Shown here piece after piece: positions 16,287-25,109 of a stretch of DNA of 64,000 nucleotides. Location of the stretch: NCBI GenBank assembly GCA_902604905.1, contig CACLAN010000002.1:65560-129559 (forward strand). The letters run 5' to 3'. A program made the translations under genes and the position numbers. Origin of the DNA: an uncultured Alphaproteobacteria bacterium (GTDB lineage Bacteria > Pseudomonadota > Alphaproteobacteria > HIMB59 > GCA-002718135). The notes under the pieces were generated by a model. The model was not told the DNA's origin, did not search any database, and saw only the letters and a list, made by a program, of their open reading frames with translations. Positions within the stretch are counted from its first letter, which is position 1; each line of letters opens with the position of its first letter.

Positions 16287-17179
16287 TGGAAGCTAAACAG
16301 TATATTGGTGAAGGTTGGAAACATGCAATATTGATTATTGGTGCAATTGTTGTGTTGTTGCCTTTTTATATGATGGTTTCAATGTCATTAAAATCTCAAC
16401 AAGAAATTCAATCTATTTCTGGAGGTCTCATTGGTGCACAAGAAACTCAAACATTTCCCGTATGTGTAAAAACTGGATACTCAGAAGAAGAATGCACAAT
16501 GAAACCATATAAATACAACTATTGGTTTGCTTTCGAAAAGGCTCCCATTCCAAGATACTTGATGAATGGTGTTATTGTAACTTTATCAATTTTTATCATT
16601 CAGGTTCTTGTAGCCTTACCGTGTGCCTACGCTCTGGCCAAACTTAGATTTTATGGACGAGAGTTTGTTTTCTCCATGGTGTTATTTTGTTTACTCATCC
16701 CAGTGCATGGAATTGCACTTCCACTTTACGTCATGCTTGCTCAGGCAGGTTTGGTCGATACCTATTCCGCCTTAATACTGCCCTGGACAATATCGGTGTT
16801 TGGAATTTTTCTAATGCGGCAATTCTTTATGACAGTCCCAGATGAATTAATTGACGCCGCCAGGATGGATGGAATGGGAGAGTATGCTATAGTCTGGAAA
16901 GTAATGCTTCCAACTGCGATACCAGCATTACTTGCCTTTGCTATTTTCTCAGTAGTTGCACACTGGAATGATTATTTCTGGCCTCGAATGGTAATTACTG
17001 GAAATAGAGATCTCTTTACACCACCTCTTGGTATCAGAGAATTTAGAGGTGGAATTGATAGTGATGAGTTTGGTCCAATGATGGCTTCAATTGTTACAGT
17101 TACAGTACCTCTCATTGTTGCTTTTATAATCGCACAAAAAAGATTTATTGAAGGAATTACTTTAACAGGAATGAAGTAA
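16286..17179 (+). CDS. ABC importer permease, UgpE/MalG-like
   Basis: A 297-residue second permease of the same importer. The EAA loop DAARMDGMGEYAIVWKVMLP is typical, and the C-terminal end FIEGITLTGMK is the UgpE/MalG hallmark. After the first membrane helix is a periplasmic loop with a cysteine pair (PVCVKTGYSEEECTMKP) that ordinary MalG proteins lack as far as I know, echoing the cysteine loop of the partner permease. The start overlaps the upstream stop by one base. Downstream, at 9 bases, is a DMT-family gene in the same direction that may be part of the transcript. Confidence 0.9.
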   Translation: MEAKQYIGEGWKHAILIIGAIVVLLPFYMMVSMSLKSQQEIQSISGGLIGAQETQTFPVCVKTGYSEEECTMKPYKYNYWFAFEKAPIPRYLMNGVIVTLSIFIIQVLVALPCAYALAKLRFYGREFVFSMVLFCLLIPVHGIALPLYVMLAQAGLVDTYSALILPWTISVFGIFLMRQFFMTVPDELIDAARMDGMGEYAIVWKVMLPTAIPALLAFAIFSVVAHWNDYFWPRMVITGNRDLFTPPLGIREFRGGIDSDEFGPMMASIVTVTVPLIVAFIIAQKRFIEGITLTGMK

Positions 17180-17188
17180 GATAGTCTT

Positions 17189-18031
17189 TTGTCTATCAAT
17201 TTTATTTTTCTTTTAATTATTTTATCTGCACTGTGTCACGCTATTTGGAGCGCCATAATTAAATCAAGTAAGAACCCTTTATCGTTAATGGGTATAACGT
17301 CTGTCTTAGAGGTTACTATTTTTTTACCTTTAACATTTACTGTTCCATTTCCAACTTTAGAGGTTTGGTATTTTTTAATTGCAACCGTTATCATTCATGT
17401 TTTTTATAGATTGAATGTAATTTATTCTTATAGGTACGGTGACTTGTCCTACATTTATCCAATCTCTAGGGGAAGTTCATGTCTATTTGTTGCTATCATT
17501 AGTATTTTGTTTTTAAGTTCAGATATTAGTGTTGCTGGCTTTATTGGAATATTAATTGTTTGTATTGGTTTATTTTTAATATCGTATTCGAAAAATTTAT
17601 CTTTTAACTTTAGAGGTTTTGCTCTTGCGATTTCAACTGCTATTTTAATTACTGCATATACTTTAGTTGACGGAGTCGGAGTTAGGCTTTCGGAAAATGG
17701 TTTTTCATATATTTATTGGCTCTTCGCACTTAATGGAATACCTTTACTAATTATTGGTTTGATCTCGAAAAATGGTTTACGAAAAAGAGAAACATACACA
17801 TTTAGATCAGGGATTGCTGCTGGTGTATTTGCAACAAGTAGTTACGCAATTGTTGTTTGGAGTATGCAATTTATAGAAATAGCGTATGTCTCTAGTATCA
17901 GAGAAATCAGTATTGTTTTTGCCGCTATTATTGGAATGGTTTTTTTATTTGAAAGAAATGCTAAATCGAGAATAATCCCATCTATTTTAATAGTAAGTGG
18001 TATTTCGGTGGTTTATTTTCAAATTCTTTAG
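17189..18031 (+). CDS. EamA/DMT-family membrane transporter
   Basis: A 280-residue protein with about ten hydrophobic helices in two repeated halves, as in EamA-family exporters. Typical residues are in YRYGDLSYIYPISRGSSCLFVAI and near the C-terminus IREISIVFAAIIGMVFLFE. The only start that suits the frame is TTG at 17189, 9 bases after the permease stop, with no strong ribosome site. Translation is therefore likely weak or coupled to the permease. Position at the end of the phosphonate importer operon suggests efflux of a by-product or metabolite, but no substrate can be read from sequence. Confidence 0.78.
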   Translation: MSINFIFLLIILSALCHAIWSAIIKSSKNPLSLMGITSVLEVTIFLPLTFTVPFPTLEVWYFLIATVIIHVFYRLNVIYSYRYGDLSYIYPISRGSSCLFVAIISILFLSSDISVAGFIGILIVCIGLFLISYSKNLSFNFRGFALAISTAILITAYTLVDGVGVRLSENGFSYIYWLFALNGIPLLIIGLISKNGLRKRETYTFRSGIAAGVFATSSYAIVVWSMQFIEIAYVSSIREISIVFAAIIGMVFLFERNAKSRIIPSILIVSGISVVYFQIL

Positions 18032-18066
18032 TTAAAAAACATAGACATTTTGGGTTAAGATTTTAT

Positions 18067-18237
18067 ATGAGTTTTATGGCGGATAATATTGTTGAGGTTG
18101 ATCCAAAAACCGAAACTATCTCTTGCGATGGTGGTGAAGATGGTTTAGGACATCCCGCAGTTTATTATACCTTTAATAAAGAGAATAAAATTGTCTGTGG
18201 TTATTGTGGTAAAATATTTATGAGAATAGAAGAGTAA
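18067..18237 (+). CDS. zf-CHCC zinc-finger protein (NDUFS6-like), missing from ORF track
   Basis: A 56-residue ORF too short for the supplied track. It contains the zinc set Cys20 (ISCDGG), His29 (LGHPAVYY), Cys44 and Cys47 (IVCGYCGKIF), which is the PF10276 zf-CHCC pattern C-x8-H-x14-C-x2-C. This small protein is widespread in Alphaproteobacteria and is the bacterial relative of the mitochondrial complex I subunit NDUFS6. A second ATG three codons in (MADNIVEV) is an equally good start. It stands just before the FYDLN-acid gene (2-base spacer), and the two are probably one transcript. Confidence 0.88.
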   Translation: MSFMADNIVEVDPKTETISCDGGEDGLGHPAVYYTFNKENKIVCGYCGKIFMRIEE

Positions 18238-18239
18238 AA

Positions 18240-18593
18240 ATGTATAAAGCATCCTGGGGTAATAAAAGAACGTGTCCTTGTAATAAGATACAGTATTATG
18301 ATCTTAATTTAGATAAAATGGATTGTCCTGAGTGTGGTAAAGAAATTGAAGTATCAACTCTAGCTAGACCACGTAGAGGTAGAAAGCCTGGAAGTACAAA
18401 TGCGGCGCCTCTCGCAAATCCAATCCCTCCTAAACCAAAAGAAAAAGATGATGATCTTGACATTGATAGTTTGGATGTAGATAATAATGAAGACAATCTT
18501 GAGGATGATACTGTTTTACTAGAAGACGAAACGGAAATTGATCCAGTGGCTGAAGGAATTAAGCCTAAAGACGACGGCGAAGAAGAATACTAA
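18240..18593 (+). CDS. TIGR02300/FYDLN-acid domain protein
   Basis: A 117-residue protein. The N-terminal zinc-ribbon-like part has WGNKRTCPCNKIQYYDLN and DCPECGKEIEV, giving four cysteines and the FYDLN-like motif that names the family. From about residue 50 it becomes proline-rich and then strongly acidic (runs of Asp/Glu to the end), as is usual for the family. Function is unknown; it is nearly restricted to Alphaproteobacteria and helps identify the host. It follows the zf-CHCC gene by two bases and precedes an MFS gene. Confidence 0.9.
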   Translation: MYKASWGNKRTCPCNKIQYYDLNLDKMDCPECGKEIEVSTLARPRRGRKPGSTNAAPLANPIPPKPKEKDDDLDIDSLDVDNNEDNLEDDTVLLEDETEIDPVAEGIKPKDDGEEEY

Positions 18594-18615
18594 AATTTCA
18601 ATAAAAATTTAGAAG

Positions 18616-19854
18616 ATGTTTAAGGTACTACAAAACACTTGGGCTCTTTTTTTTGGCTTTGCTTTAATTAGTCTTGGTCACGGTCTGCAAGGAACACTTA
18701 TCGGTGTTCGTTCTGTTTTAGAGGGTTTTAGTTTTTTTGCATCAGGACTTATTATAGCTGGTTATTACGTTGGATACTTAACTGGTGCGTTAACAATTCC
18801 CATTTTTTTACAACGTGTTGGTCACATAAGAGTTTTTGCCGCTTTAGCATCGCTTGCTTCTATCGCTATATTATTACATTCAGTATTTGTTCATCCCTAT
18901 TCATGGATGTTTATAAGAGTATTAACTGGCTTAAGTCTTGCTGGGATTTATGTAATCATGGAGAGTTGGTTAAATGAAAAATCAACTAATCAAACTCGCG
19001 GTCAATTACTTTCCGTTTACATGATTATTACTTTTGTATTTGTTGGAGCAGGACAATTTTTATTAAATTTAGGCGATCCAGCTAAAGTTGATTTATTTAT
19101 TTTAGTATCAATCTTATTATCATTCGCACTTCTTCCTATTCTTTTGTCTTCAACAGAACAACCTAATACAGAAAGTCCTAAATTTTTTTCTTTAAGAGAA
19201 TTTTATGCTGTGTCACCTTTAGGTTTTGTTGGCGCATTAGCAACTGGTTTATCGCATAGTGCGGTTTTTGGGTACGGTGCAATTTACGCATCATCTATTA
19301 ATTTAAGCTTATTTGAAATTTCTCTCTATATGATGATTATAACGTCAGCTGGCGCCCTATCTCAATGGCCTATTGGATATTTGTCAGATAGAATAGATAG
19401 ACGTATTATTCTTATTGGTGTTTCTTTTATGGCTTCAGGTTTGAGTTTATTTTTTGTTTTTGCAAACTTTATGCCGCTAACGTTATTCTTAATTTTTACT
19501 GGTCTTTTTTCAGTTGCTTGTTTACCAATGTATTCACTTACGGTTGCTCATACAAATGACTTCTTACAACCTAATGAGATAGTATCAGCAAGTGCAACCT
19601 TTGGTATACTTATAGGTATTGGATCAATTATCGGACCTTTGTTTGTTTCTGGATTCATGGAAATTTTGGGGGCAGTAGGTTTTTACATCTATTTATTTTT
19701 AATACATGGACTGCTAGGACTGTTTGGTTTGTATAGAATGACGCAAAGAACTAAACCACGCGATCTTGAATCACAATACAATCCTTTACCACGAAATATT
19801 AGTCCTGCCGGTATGGAAATGAACCCCGTTACTGAGCCAACTGAGGACGAATAA
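18616..19854 (+). CDS. Major facilitator superfamily transporter (YcaD-like)
   Basis: A 412-residue, 12-helix MFS protein. The opening ALISLGHGLQGTLIGVR and the SYLSDR-like loop GYLSDRIDRR between helices 8 and 9 match the YcaD branch. Helix 4 carries the conserved MESWLNEKS segment of that group. The C-terminal tail is short, polar and acidic (VTEPTEDE) and overlaps the convergent msrQ gene by 26 bases. Substrate is unknown for this branch. Co-direction with the FYDLN gene (22-base spacer) may be incidental. Confidence 0.85.
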   Translation: MFKVLQNTWALFFGFALISLGHGLQGTLIGVRSVLEGFSFFASGLIIAGYYVGYLTGALTIPIFLQRVGHIRVFAALASLASIAILLHSVFVHPYSWMFIRVLTGLSLAGIYVIMESWLNEKSTNQTRGQLLSVYMIITFVFVGAGQFLLNLGDPAKVDLFILVSILLSFALLPILLSSTEQPNTESPKFFSLREFYAVSPLGFVGALATGLSHSAVFGYGAIYASSINLSLFEISLYMMIITSAGALSQWPIGYLSDRIDRRIILIGVSFMASGLSLFFVFANFMPLTLFLIFTGLFSVACLPMYSLTVAHTNDFLQPNEIVSASATFGILIGIGSIIGPLFVSGFMEILGAVGFYIYLFLIHGLLGLFGLYRMTQRTKPRDLESQYNPLPRNISPAGMEMNPVTEPTEDE

Positions 19855-20434
19855 GTTTTTTAAATATTCTATGAAGTAATAAGAGAATAATTATTCCCAT
19901 ATAAATGACTGGTTCAGTTTTATCCGCGCGAACTAAAACATAAAAATGCATACTAGCTAGAATGGCTACTGGGTAAATTAAATAATGAATTTTCTTCCAT
20001 AATTTAAAACCTAGTCGTTTAATCATATTGTTTGTTGAAGTGCTAGCAAGCGGGATTAAAAAAAGAAAACTTATAAAACCAAATGTTATAAATGGTCTTT
20101 TTATAATATCCTGAATAATAAATTGTATATCTAAAAAATGATCTAAAACTATGTAAGTAGAGAAATGCAAACAGACATAATAGAAAGCAAACAGTCCAAT
20201 CATTCTTCGTAATACAACTATCGATTTTAAAGGTTTAATATTTGATAGAGTAGTAATCATAAGGGTTATTATTATTAATCTGAGTGCCATTAGACCTAAC
20301 TCATCCATTAGTTTTTCAATTGGATTTACTCCAAGATTCCCAGTAACAAATTGATACGCCCAGAGTAGACTAGGAAATAGAATTAAAATAAATAAGACAG
20401 GTTTACTGCGATTAAAATTTCTTGTTGAAAACAT
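19829..20434 (-). CDS. msrQ: Heme-binding membrane subunit of methionine sulfoxide reductase MsrPQ
   Basis: A 201-residue membrane protein with about six helices. MsrQ passes electrons from the quinone pool through b-type hemes to periplasmic MsrP. Candidate heme histidines are in YVCLHFSTYIVLDHF and KIHYLIYPVAILASMHFY; the sequence GVNPIEKLMDELG near residue 36 is the MsrQ family opening loop. It follows msrP at 3 bases on the minus strand, the normal gene order. Length is standard. Confidence 0.92.
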   Translation of the reverse strand: MFSTRNFNRSKPVLFILILFPSLLWAYQFVTGNLGVNPIEKLMDELGLMALRLIIITLMITTLSNIKPLKSIVVLRRMIGLFAFYYVCLHFSTYIVLDHFLDIQFIIQDIIKRPFITFGFISFLFLIPLASTSTNNMIKRLGFKLWKKIHYLIYPVAILASMHFYVLVRADKTEPVIYMGIIILLLLHRIFKKLIRPQLAQ

Positions 20435-20437
20435 TCA

Positions 20438-21355
20438 TTAATAAAATTTAGTCAAATCTAAATCTTTATAGAGATGTGCTACTTCTTCTCCATAGCCATT
20501 AAACATAAGTGTTTCTCTTCTTTTAAACTCTCCAATTCGTCTCTCTGTTCCTTGACTCCATCTTGGATGATTAACGTTAGGATTAACATTAGCATAAAAA
20601 CCATATTCCCAAGGAGCTAAAGTTTCCCAAGATGTTTCAGGTTGAGTATCTAAGAATCTAATTTCCACAATTGATTTAATTGATTTAAAACCATACTTCC
20701 ATGGAACAACTAATCTTATGGGCGCGCCATTTTGATTAGGCATTTCATGACCATACAATCCAGTTGCTAATATTGTTAGAGGATTCATTGCTTCATCCAT
20801 TCGAAGCCCTTCTCTATATGGCCAAATTATTGTTCTCTTTTGCTGACCTGGCATTTCTTCCGGTCTGAACACAGTTACAAATTGAACATACTTTGCTGAA
20901 CTTAAAGGTTCAGCCATTTTTATAAGTTCAGATAGTTGAAAGCCTTGCCAAGGAATGACCATGGACCAAGCTTCAACACATCTTAATCGATACACTCTAT
21001 CTTCTATCGTTACATTTGATAAAATTTTTTCTAAATCAAATGTTTGAGGGTTTTTCACAAGACCATCTATTTTTATTGTCCATGGTCTTGGTTTAAAATT
21101 TCCAGAATTTAAATGGGGATGTTTTTTATGAGTCCCAAACTCATAAAAATTATTGTAGGTTGTGATTTCTTCGTAAGAATTGAGTTTATCATTCTCATTT
21201 AAATATGTATTATAAACTGAAGAATTATTATCATGATTAGCAAAAGCTGATGAAGATACTGTTGCCAACAAGGCGCTTGCCAATGAGCCCTTAATAAACT
21301 TGCGTCTATTTAAATAGGTTTTATATGGTGTAATCTCAGAGCTTAAAATCTTCAT
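20438..21355 (-). CDS. msrP: Periplasmic molybdopterin methionine sulfoxide reductase
   Basis: A 305-residue molybdoenzyme that repairs oxidised methionines in periplasmic proteins. There is a twin-arginine export signal (NRRKFIKGSLASALLATVSS, residues 17-36). The Mo-ligand cysteine lies in YRLRCVEAWSMVIPW, and WKYGFKSIKSIVEI and SWETLAPWEYGFYANVNP are family motifs. It starts the msrP-msrQ operon and diverges from the YejA-like gene over 86 bases. It forms an oxidative-defence theme with katG elsewhere in the window. Confidence 0.94.
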   Translation of the reverse strand: MKILSSEITPYKTYLNRRKFIKGSLASALLATVSSSAFANHDNNSSVYNTYLNENDKLNSYEEITTYNNFYEFGTHKKHPHLNSGNFKPRPWTIKIDGLVKNPQTFDLEKILSNVTIEDRVYRLRCVEAWSMVIPWQGFQLSELIKMAEPLSSAKYVQFVTVFRPEEMPGQQKRTIIWPYREGLRMDEAMNPLTILATGLYGHEMPNQNGAPIRLVVPWKYGFKSIKSIVEIRFLDTQPETSWETLAPWEYGFYANVNPNVNHPRWSQGTERRIGEFKRRETLMFNGYGEEVAHLYKDLDLTKFY

Positions 21356-21441
21356 ATTTTAGATATATATTAATAAATCTAAAATTGTAGTAATGTTAAG
21401 AACATCTTTATCAAATCCATTTAAATTGTTAGTGTAAATCT

Positions 21442-23232
21442 ATGAAAAATCTTTCGATCTTACTACTTATTTTTTTCATATTTTTATTACCTTTAAAGTT
21501 TGCATCTGCAGAAAAAGTTCATGGAATTGCAATGCATGGTACACCAAAATATAGCAATAATTTTACACACTTAGATTATGTTAATCCAAATGCACCTAAA
21601 GGTGGAACAGTAAAATTTGGATCATATGGATCTTTTGATAATCTAAATAGAGTAGCTTTTAAAGGCTCTAAAGCTGCTGGCCTTGGGTATGTTAATGATA
21701 CGTTAATGAGAAGAGTATGGGATGAAGCATTTTCTCTCTATGGTTTAATAGCTGAAAAAGTAGAATTGCCTGAAGATAGATCATCTATAACTTTTTATTT
21801 AAATGCAAATGCAACTTTTCATGATGGCTCACCAATAACACGCGATGATGTATTGTTTAGTCTAGAAACGTTTCAAACAAAAGGTACGCCAAACCAGAAA
21901 AAAACATATGGCAAAGTTATTAAAACTGAATTGATTAGAAATAATGGAATAAAAATGATTTTTGAAAATAATGAAGATAAAGAATTACCTCTTATTATTG
22001 CAGGTTTTCTTCCTATCATTCCAAAAAAGTTTTATGAAAATCTTGATGTTACAAAAACATTTTTAGACATCCCTCTAGGTAGTGGCCCATACCAAGTTGA
22101 TGGTCTCGATCCAGGACGTCAAATAAAATACAAACGGGTTGAAAATTATTGGGCAAAAGATTTACCGGTAAATAAAGGTCTCTATAATTTTGATACAATT
22201 ATTTATGATTATTACAAAGACTCAAATGTCTTAGTTGAAGCTTTTAAGGTTGGTGAATACGACTTTAGAAGAGAGTACAATGTTAAACGTTGGTTATCAG
22301 AATATGATTTCAAAGCTGTTCAGAATGGAGAGGTAATACTGACAGAAATGAATAACGATAGACCCGTTGGAATGAATGGTCTTGTGTTGAATACAAGACG
22401 TGACATATTTAATAATAGAAATGTAAGACTTGCTTTAAGTTATGCCTATGATCATGAATGGATTAATAAAACAATATATCAAAATGCATATGTGAGAACA
22501 GATAGTTATTTTGATAATTCTCCATTAGCTTCTTCAGGCTTACCATCAAAAAATGAGTTAGAATTGTTGAATGTATGGAAAGATGAAATTCCAGCAGAGG
22601 TATTTACAGAAACATTTACTCCACCAATTACGGATGGCAGTGGTAATGACCGTAAAAATTTATTGAAAGCAAAAGAAATACTCGAAAAAGAGGGATGGTT
22701 TGTTGAGAATGGAAAACTGGTAAAAGATGGAAAAGAATTCAAGTTTGAGTTCTTGATTGTCAGTCCATCTGATGAGAAAATTGCTTTAGCCTATCAAAGT
22801 AATTTAAAAAAACTTGGTATTACAATGGATGTAAGGACTGTTGATTCATCACAGTATCAAGAACGTTTGTTAAGTTATGATTTTGATATGATTAAAAGAT
22901 ATTGGGGAGTCAGTTTAAGCCCAGGAAATGAGCAACAATTTTATTGGGGATCAGAAGTTGGTCAAAAAGATGGAAGCAGAAATTATCCTGGTATCAATAG
23001 TCCAGTAGTTGATGCATTAATTGAAAAACTAATTAGTGCAACAAATAGAGAAGAATTAACAACGACGATCCACGCACTTGATAGAGTGTTGTTATGGGGT
23101 CACTATGTCGTTCCTCTTTATCATAGCAACAAAGACAGAATTGCTTATTGGGATTTTTTTGAGTACCCAGACGAAATTCCACTTTACGGAATTGTAATTG
23201 AGTCTTGGTGGATTAATAAAGATAAACAATAA
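21442..23232 (+). CDS. yejA: Family 5 extracellular solute-binding protein, YejA-like
   Basis: A 596-residue periplasmic binding protein with a signal peptide ending near FASAEKVHG. The start of the mature protein, HGIAMHGTPKYSNNFTHLDYVNPNAPKGG, is characteristic of YejA, the binding protein for peptides and microcin C. The family 5 motif TFHDGSPITRDDVLFSLETF is present at about residue 125. YejB, YejE and YejF are not nearby: the next gene is a DMT transporter, so this binding protein is an orphan here. Its permease must be encoded elsewhere or shared. Confidence 0.87.
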   Translation: MKNLSILLLIFFIFLLPLKFASAEKVHGIAMHGTPKYSNNFTHLDYVNPNAPKGGTVKFGSYGSFDNLNRVAFKGSKAAGLGYVNDTLMRRVWDEAFSLYGLIAEKVELPEDRSSITFYLNANATFHDGSPITRDDVLFSLETFQTKGTPNQKKTYGKVIKTELIRNNGIKMIFENNEDKELPLIIAGFLPIIPKKFYENLDVTKTFLDIPLGSGPYQVDGLDPGRQIKYKRVENYWAKDLPVNKGLYNFDTIIYDYYKDSNVLVEAFKVGEYDFRREYNVKRWLSEYDFKAVQNGEVILTEMNNDRPVGMNGLVLNTRRDIFNNRNVRLALSYAYDHEWINKTIYQNAYVRTDSYFDNSPLASSGLPSKNELELLNVWKDEIPAEVFTETFTPPITDGSGNDRKNLLKAKEILEKEGWFVENGKLVKDGKEFKFEFLIVSPSDEKIALAYQSNLKKLGITMDVRTVDSSQYQERLLSYDFDMIKRYWGVSLSPGNEQQFYWGSEVGQKDGSRNYPGINSPVVDALIEKLISATNREELTTTIHALDRVLLWGHYVVPLYHSNKDRIAYWDFFEYPDEIPLYGIVIESWWINKDKQ

Positions 23233-23253
23233 AATAAGTAATCAAATATTTTT

Positions 23254-24138
23254 ATGAGTCATACAAGAGCTAACATACTCATGTTAATTGCCTCACTTAT
23301 ATGGGGAACAGCTTTTGTAAGCCAAACTACTGGGATGGGAGCCATAGGTCCTTTTACTTTTAGCTTTGGAAGATTCTTTTTTGCATTTTTAACAGTAATT
23401 CCATTTGCAATTTATCTAGAACAACAAAATATTTTTAAAATATTAAGTGATAGAAAAAAAGTTTATCTTTGTTTGGCTACAGGTTTTTTTCTTTTTGGTG
23501 GTATGGGTCTTCAACAATATGCTTTACAAAAATCATTAATATCAAATGCTGCTTTTCTTAGCACTCTTTACGTGCCCTTTGTTGGTATAATTTCAAGATT
23601 CATAATTAAAAAACAAGTACACTGGATTATCTGGATTGCCATTTTACTTTGTTTGTATGGATCATATCTTTTGTCCTCTAATCAATCAGTTGAAATTCAA
23701 CAATCAGATTCACTATTGTTTATTGCTGCTTTGTTTTTTGCCTTACATATTATTTGTATCGATATTTTTATGAAAGAACTTAACAGTCCTTTTTTATTTG
23801 GAAGTATTCAGTATTTTATTGTTTTTATTTTATCTATGATCTTAGCTTTTATGTGGGAGGAACCAAGACTGTCAAATATGCAAATTGAATGGTTTGAAAT
23901 TTTATATACGGGTATTTTTTCTGCTGGCATTGGATATACACTTCAAATTATTGCTCAACATAAAGCTAATCCTGCTCCTGCTGCTATTATTTTATCAATG
24001 GAGTCAGTCTTTGCTGCAATAGCAGGTTGGATACTTTTAAATCAAGTTTTAGACACACAAAAAATACTTGGATGCCTTGCAATATTTATTGGAGTCATTA
24101 TAGTACAATTAGTACCAATAATTATTAAACAAAAATGA
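23254..24138 (+). CDS. EamA/DMT-family membrane transporter
   Basis: A 294-residue membrane protein with two EamA repeats and about ten helices. SLIWGTAFVSQTTGMGAIGPFTFSFGRF at the start and PAPAAIILSMESVFAAIAGWILLNQVL near the end are the typical repeat motifs. It overlaps the adenosine kinase gene by 4 bases (ATGA), so the two are translationally coupled. That suggests, without proving, a nucleoside- or purine-linked substrate; RhtA-like amino acid export is the usual alternative. Confidence 0.85.
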   Translation: MSHTRANILMLIASLIWGTAFVSQTTGMGAIGPFTFSFGRFFFAFLTVIPFAIYLEQQNIFKILSDRKKVYLCLATGFFLFGGMGLQQYALQKSLISNAAFLSTLYVPFVGIISRFIIKKQVHWIIWIAILLCLYGSYLLSSNQSVEIQQSDSLLFIAALFFALHIICIDIFMKELNSPFLFGSIQYFIVFILSMILAFMWEEPRLSNMQIEWFEILYTGIFSAGIGYTLQIIAQHKANPAPAAIILSMESVFAAIAGWILLNQVLDTQKILGCLAIFIGVIIVQLVPIIIKQK

Positions 24139-25109
24139 GTGATAAATTAGACGTAATTGGAATTGGAAATGCTATGGTAGATGCCATAATTCCTTCCAAT
24201 CAAAGTGAAATTGAAAAACATGAAATTAATAGAGATTCTATGAATCTTATTGATGAAAACTTAAAAAATAATTTGCATGAAAGTTATTCTATCAGAGAAA
24301 TGGCTGGTGGAGGTTCCCTTGGTAACTCCATGTTTGGAATCACCTCTTTTGGCGGTAATGGAAGTTTTATTGGAAAAATTAAAAATGATGAAATTGGAGT
24401 TTACCTTCAAAAAGATATGATCCGGGAAGGACTAAAATTTCCATTAGGATTTACATCTCCTGATATTTCAACTGGATGTTGTACAATTTTTGTTGAAGAA
24501 GATGGAACAAGAACAATGTGTACTTTTCTTGGTGCTGGAACATTAATAGGGCCTGAAGATATAAAAGAGGATGATATTAAAAATCATAAGATTGCATATT
24601 TGGAAGGCTACTTGTGGGACAATGATAATGCAAAAAAGGCTATGAAAAAAATGGTGGATATTTGCAAGGCTGATAATCAAAAAATTGCATTTACTTTATC
24701 TGACCTTTTTTGTGTTGATAGACACCGTGACTCTTTTAAAGAATTAATAACTGAGAATGTTGATATTCTTTTTGCTAACGAAGATGAAATCAAAGCAATG
24801 GCAGAAACAGAAAGTTTTGAAGAAGGTCTAGAATATGCAAAATCATTAAATATAATTGCTGCTATTACTAGAGGAAGTAGCGGATCTGTTATTGTTTCTG
24901 GTAATGACATCACTGAAGTTGCTGCAAAAAAAGTAGAAAAAGTTGTAGATACAACTGGAGCTGGAGATTTATTTGCAGCTGGTTTTTTATTTGGTTATTC
25001 GAAAGGTAAAGCAATGGATGAATGTGGTAATTATGCATCAATTGCTGCTGCGGAAATTATTTCACATTATGGTGCAAGACCTTTAGTAAAATTGTCTAGT
25101 TTAATTTAG
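24135..25109 (+). CDS. Adenosine kinase-like PfkB-family sugar kinase
   Basis: A 324-residue ribokinase-family enzyme. The N-terminal VIGIGNAMVDAI, the MAGGGSLGNSMFGITSFGG substrate loop and the anion-hole signature DTTGAGDLFAAGFLFG (catalytic Asp) are intact. The sequence type (GNAMVDAIIP, CCTIFVEEDGTRTMCTFLGA) corresponds to bacterial proteins annotated as adenosine kinase, which convert adenosine to AMP. The 3' end overlaps the adenosine deaminase gene by 14 bases tail to tail. The two would compete for adenosine, one salvaging it as AMP and the other sending it to inosine. Other PfkB nucleoside or sugar substrates remain possible. Confidence 0.82.
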   Translation: MSDKLDVIGIGNAMVDAIIPSNQSEIEKHEINRDSMNLIDENLKNNLHESYSIREMAGGGSLGNSMFGITSFGGNGSFIGKIKNDEIGVYLQKDMIREGLKFPLGFTSPDISTGCCTIFVEEDGTRTMCTFLGAGTLIGPEDIKEDDIKNHKIAYLEGYLWDNDNAKKAMKKMVDICKADNQKIAFTLSDLFCVDRHRDSFKELITENVDILFANEDEIKAMAETESFEEGLEYAKSLNIIAAITRGSSGSVIVSGNDITEVAAKKVEKVVDTTGAGDLFAAGFLFGYSKGKAMDECGNYASIAAAEIISHYGARPLVKLSSLI

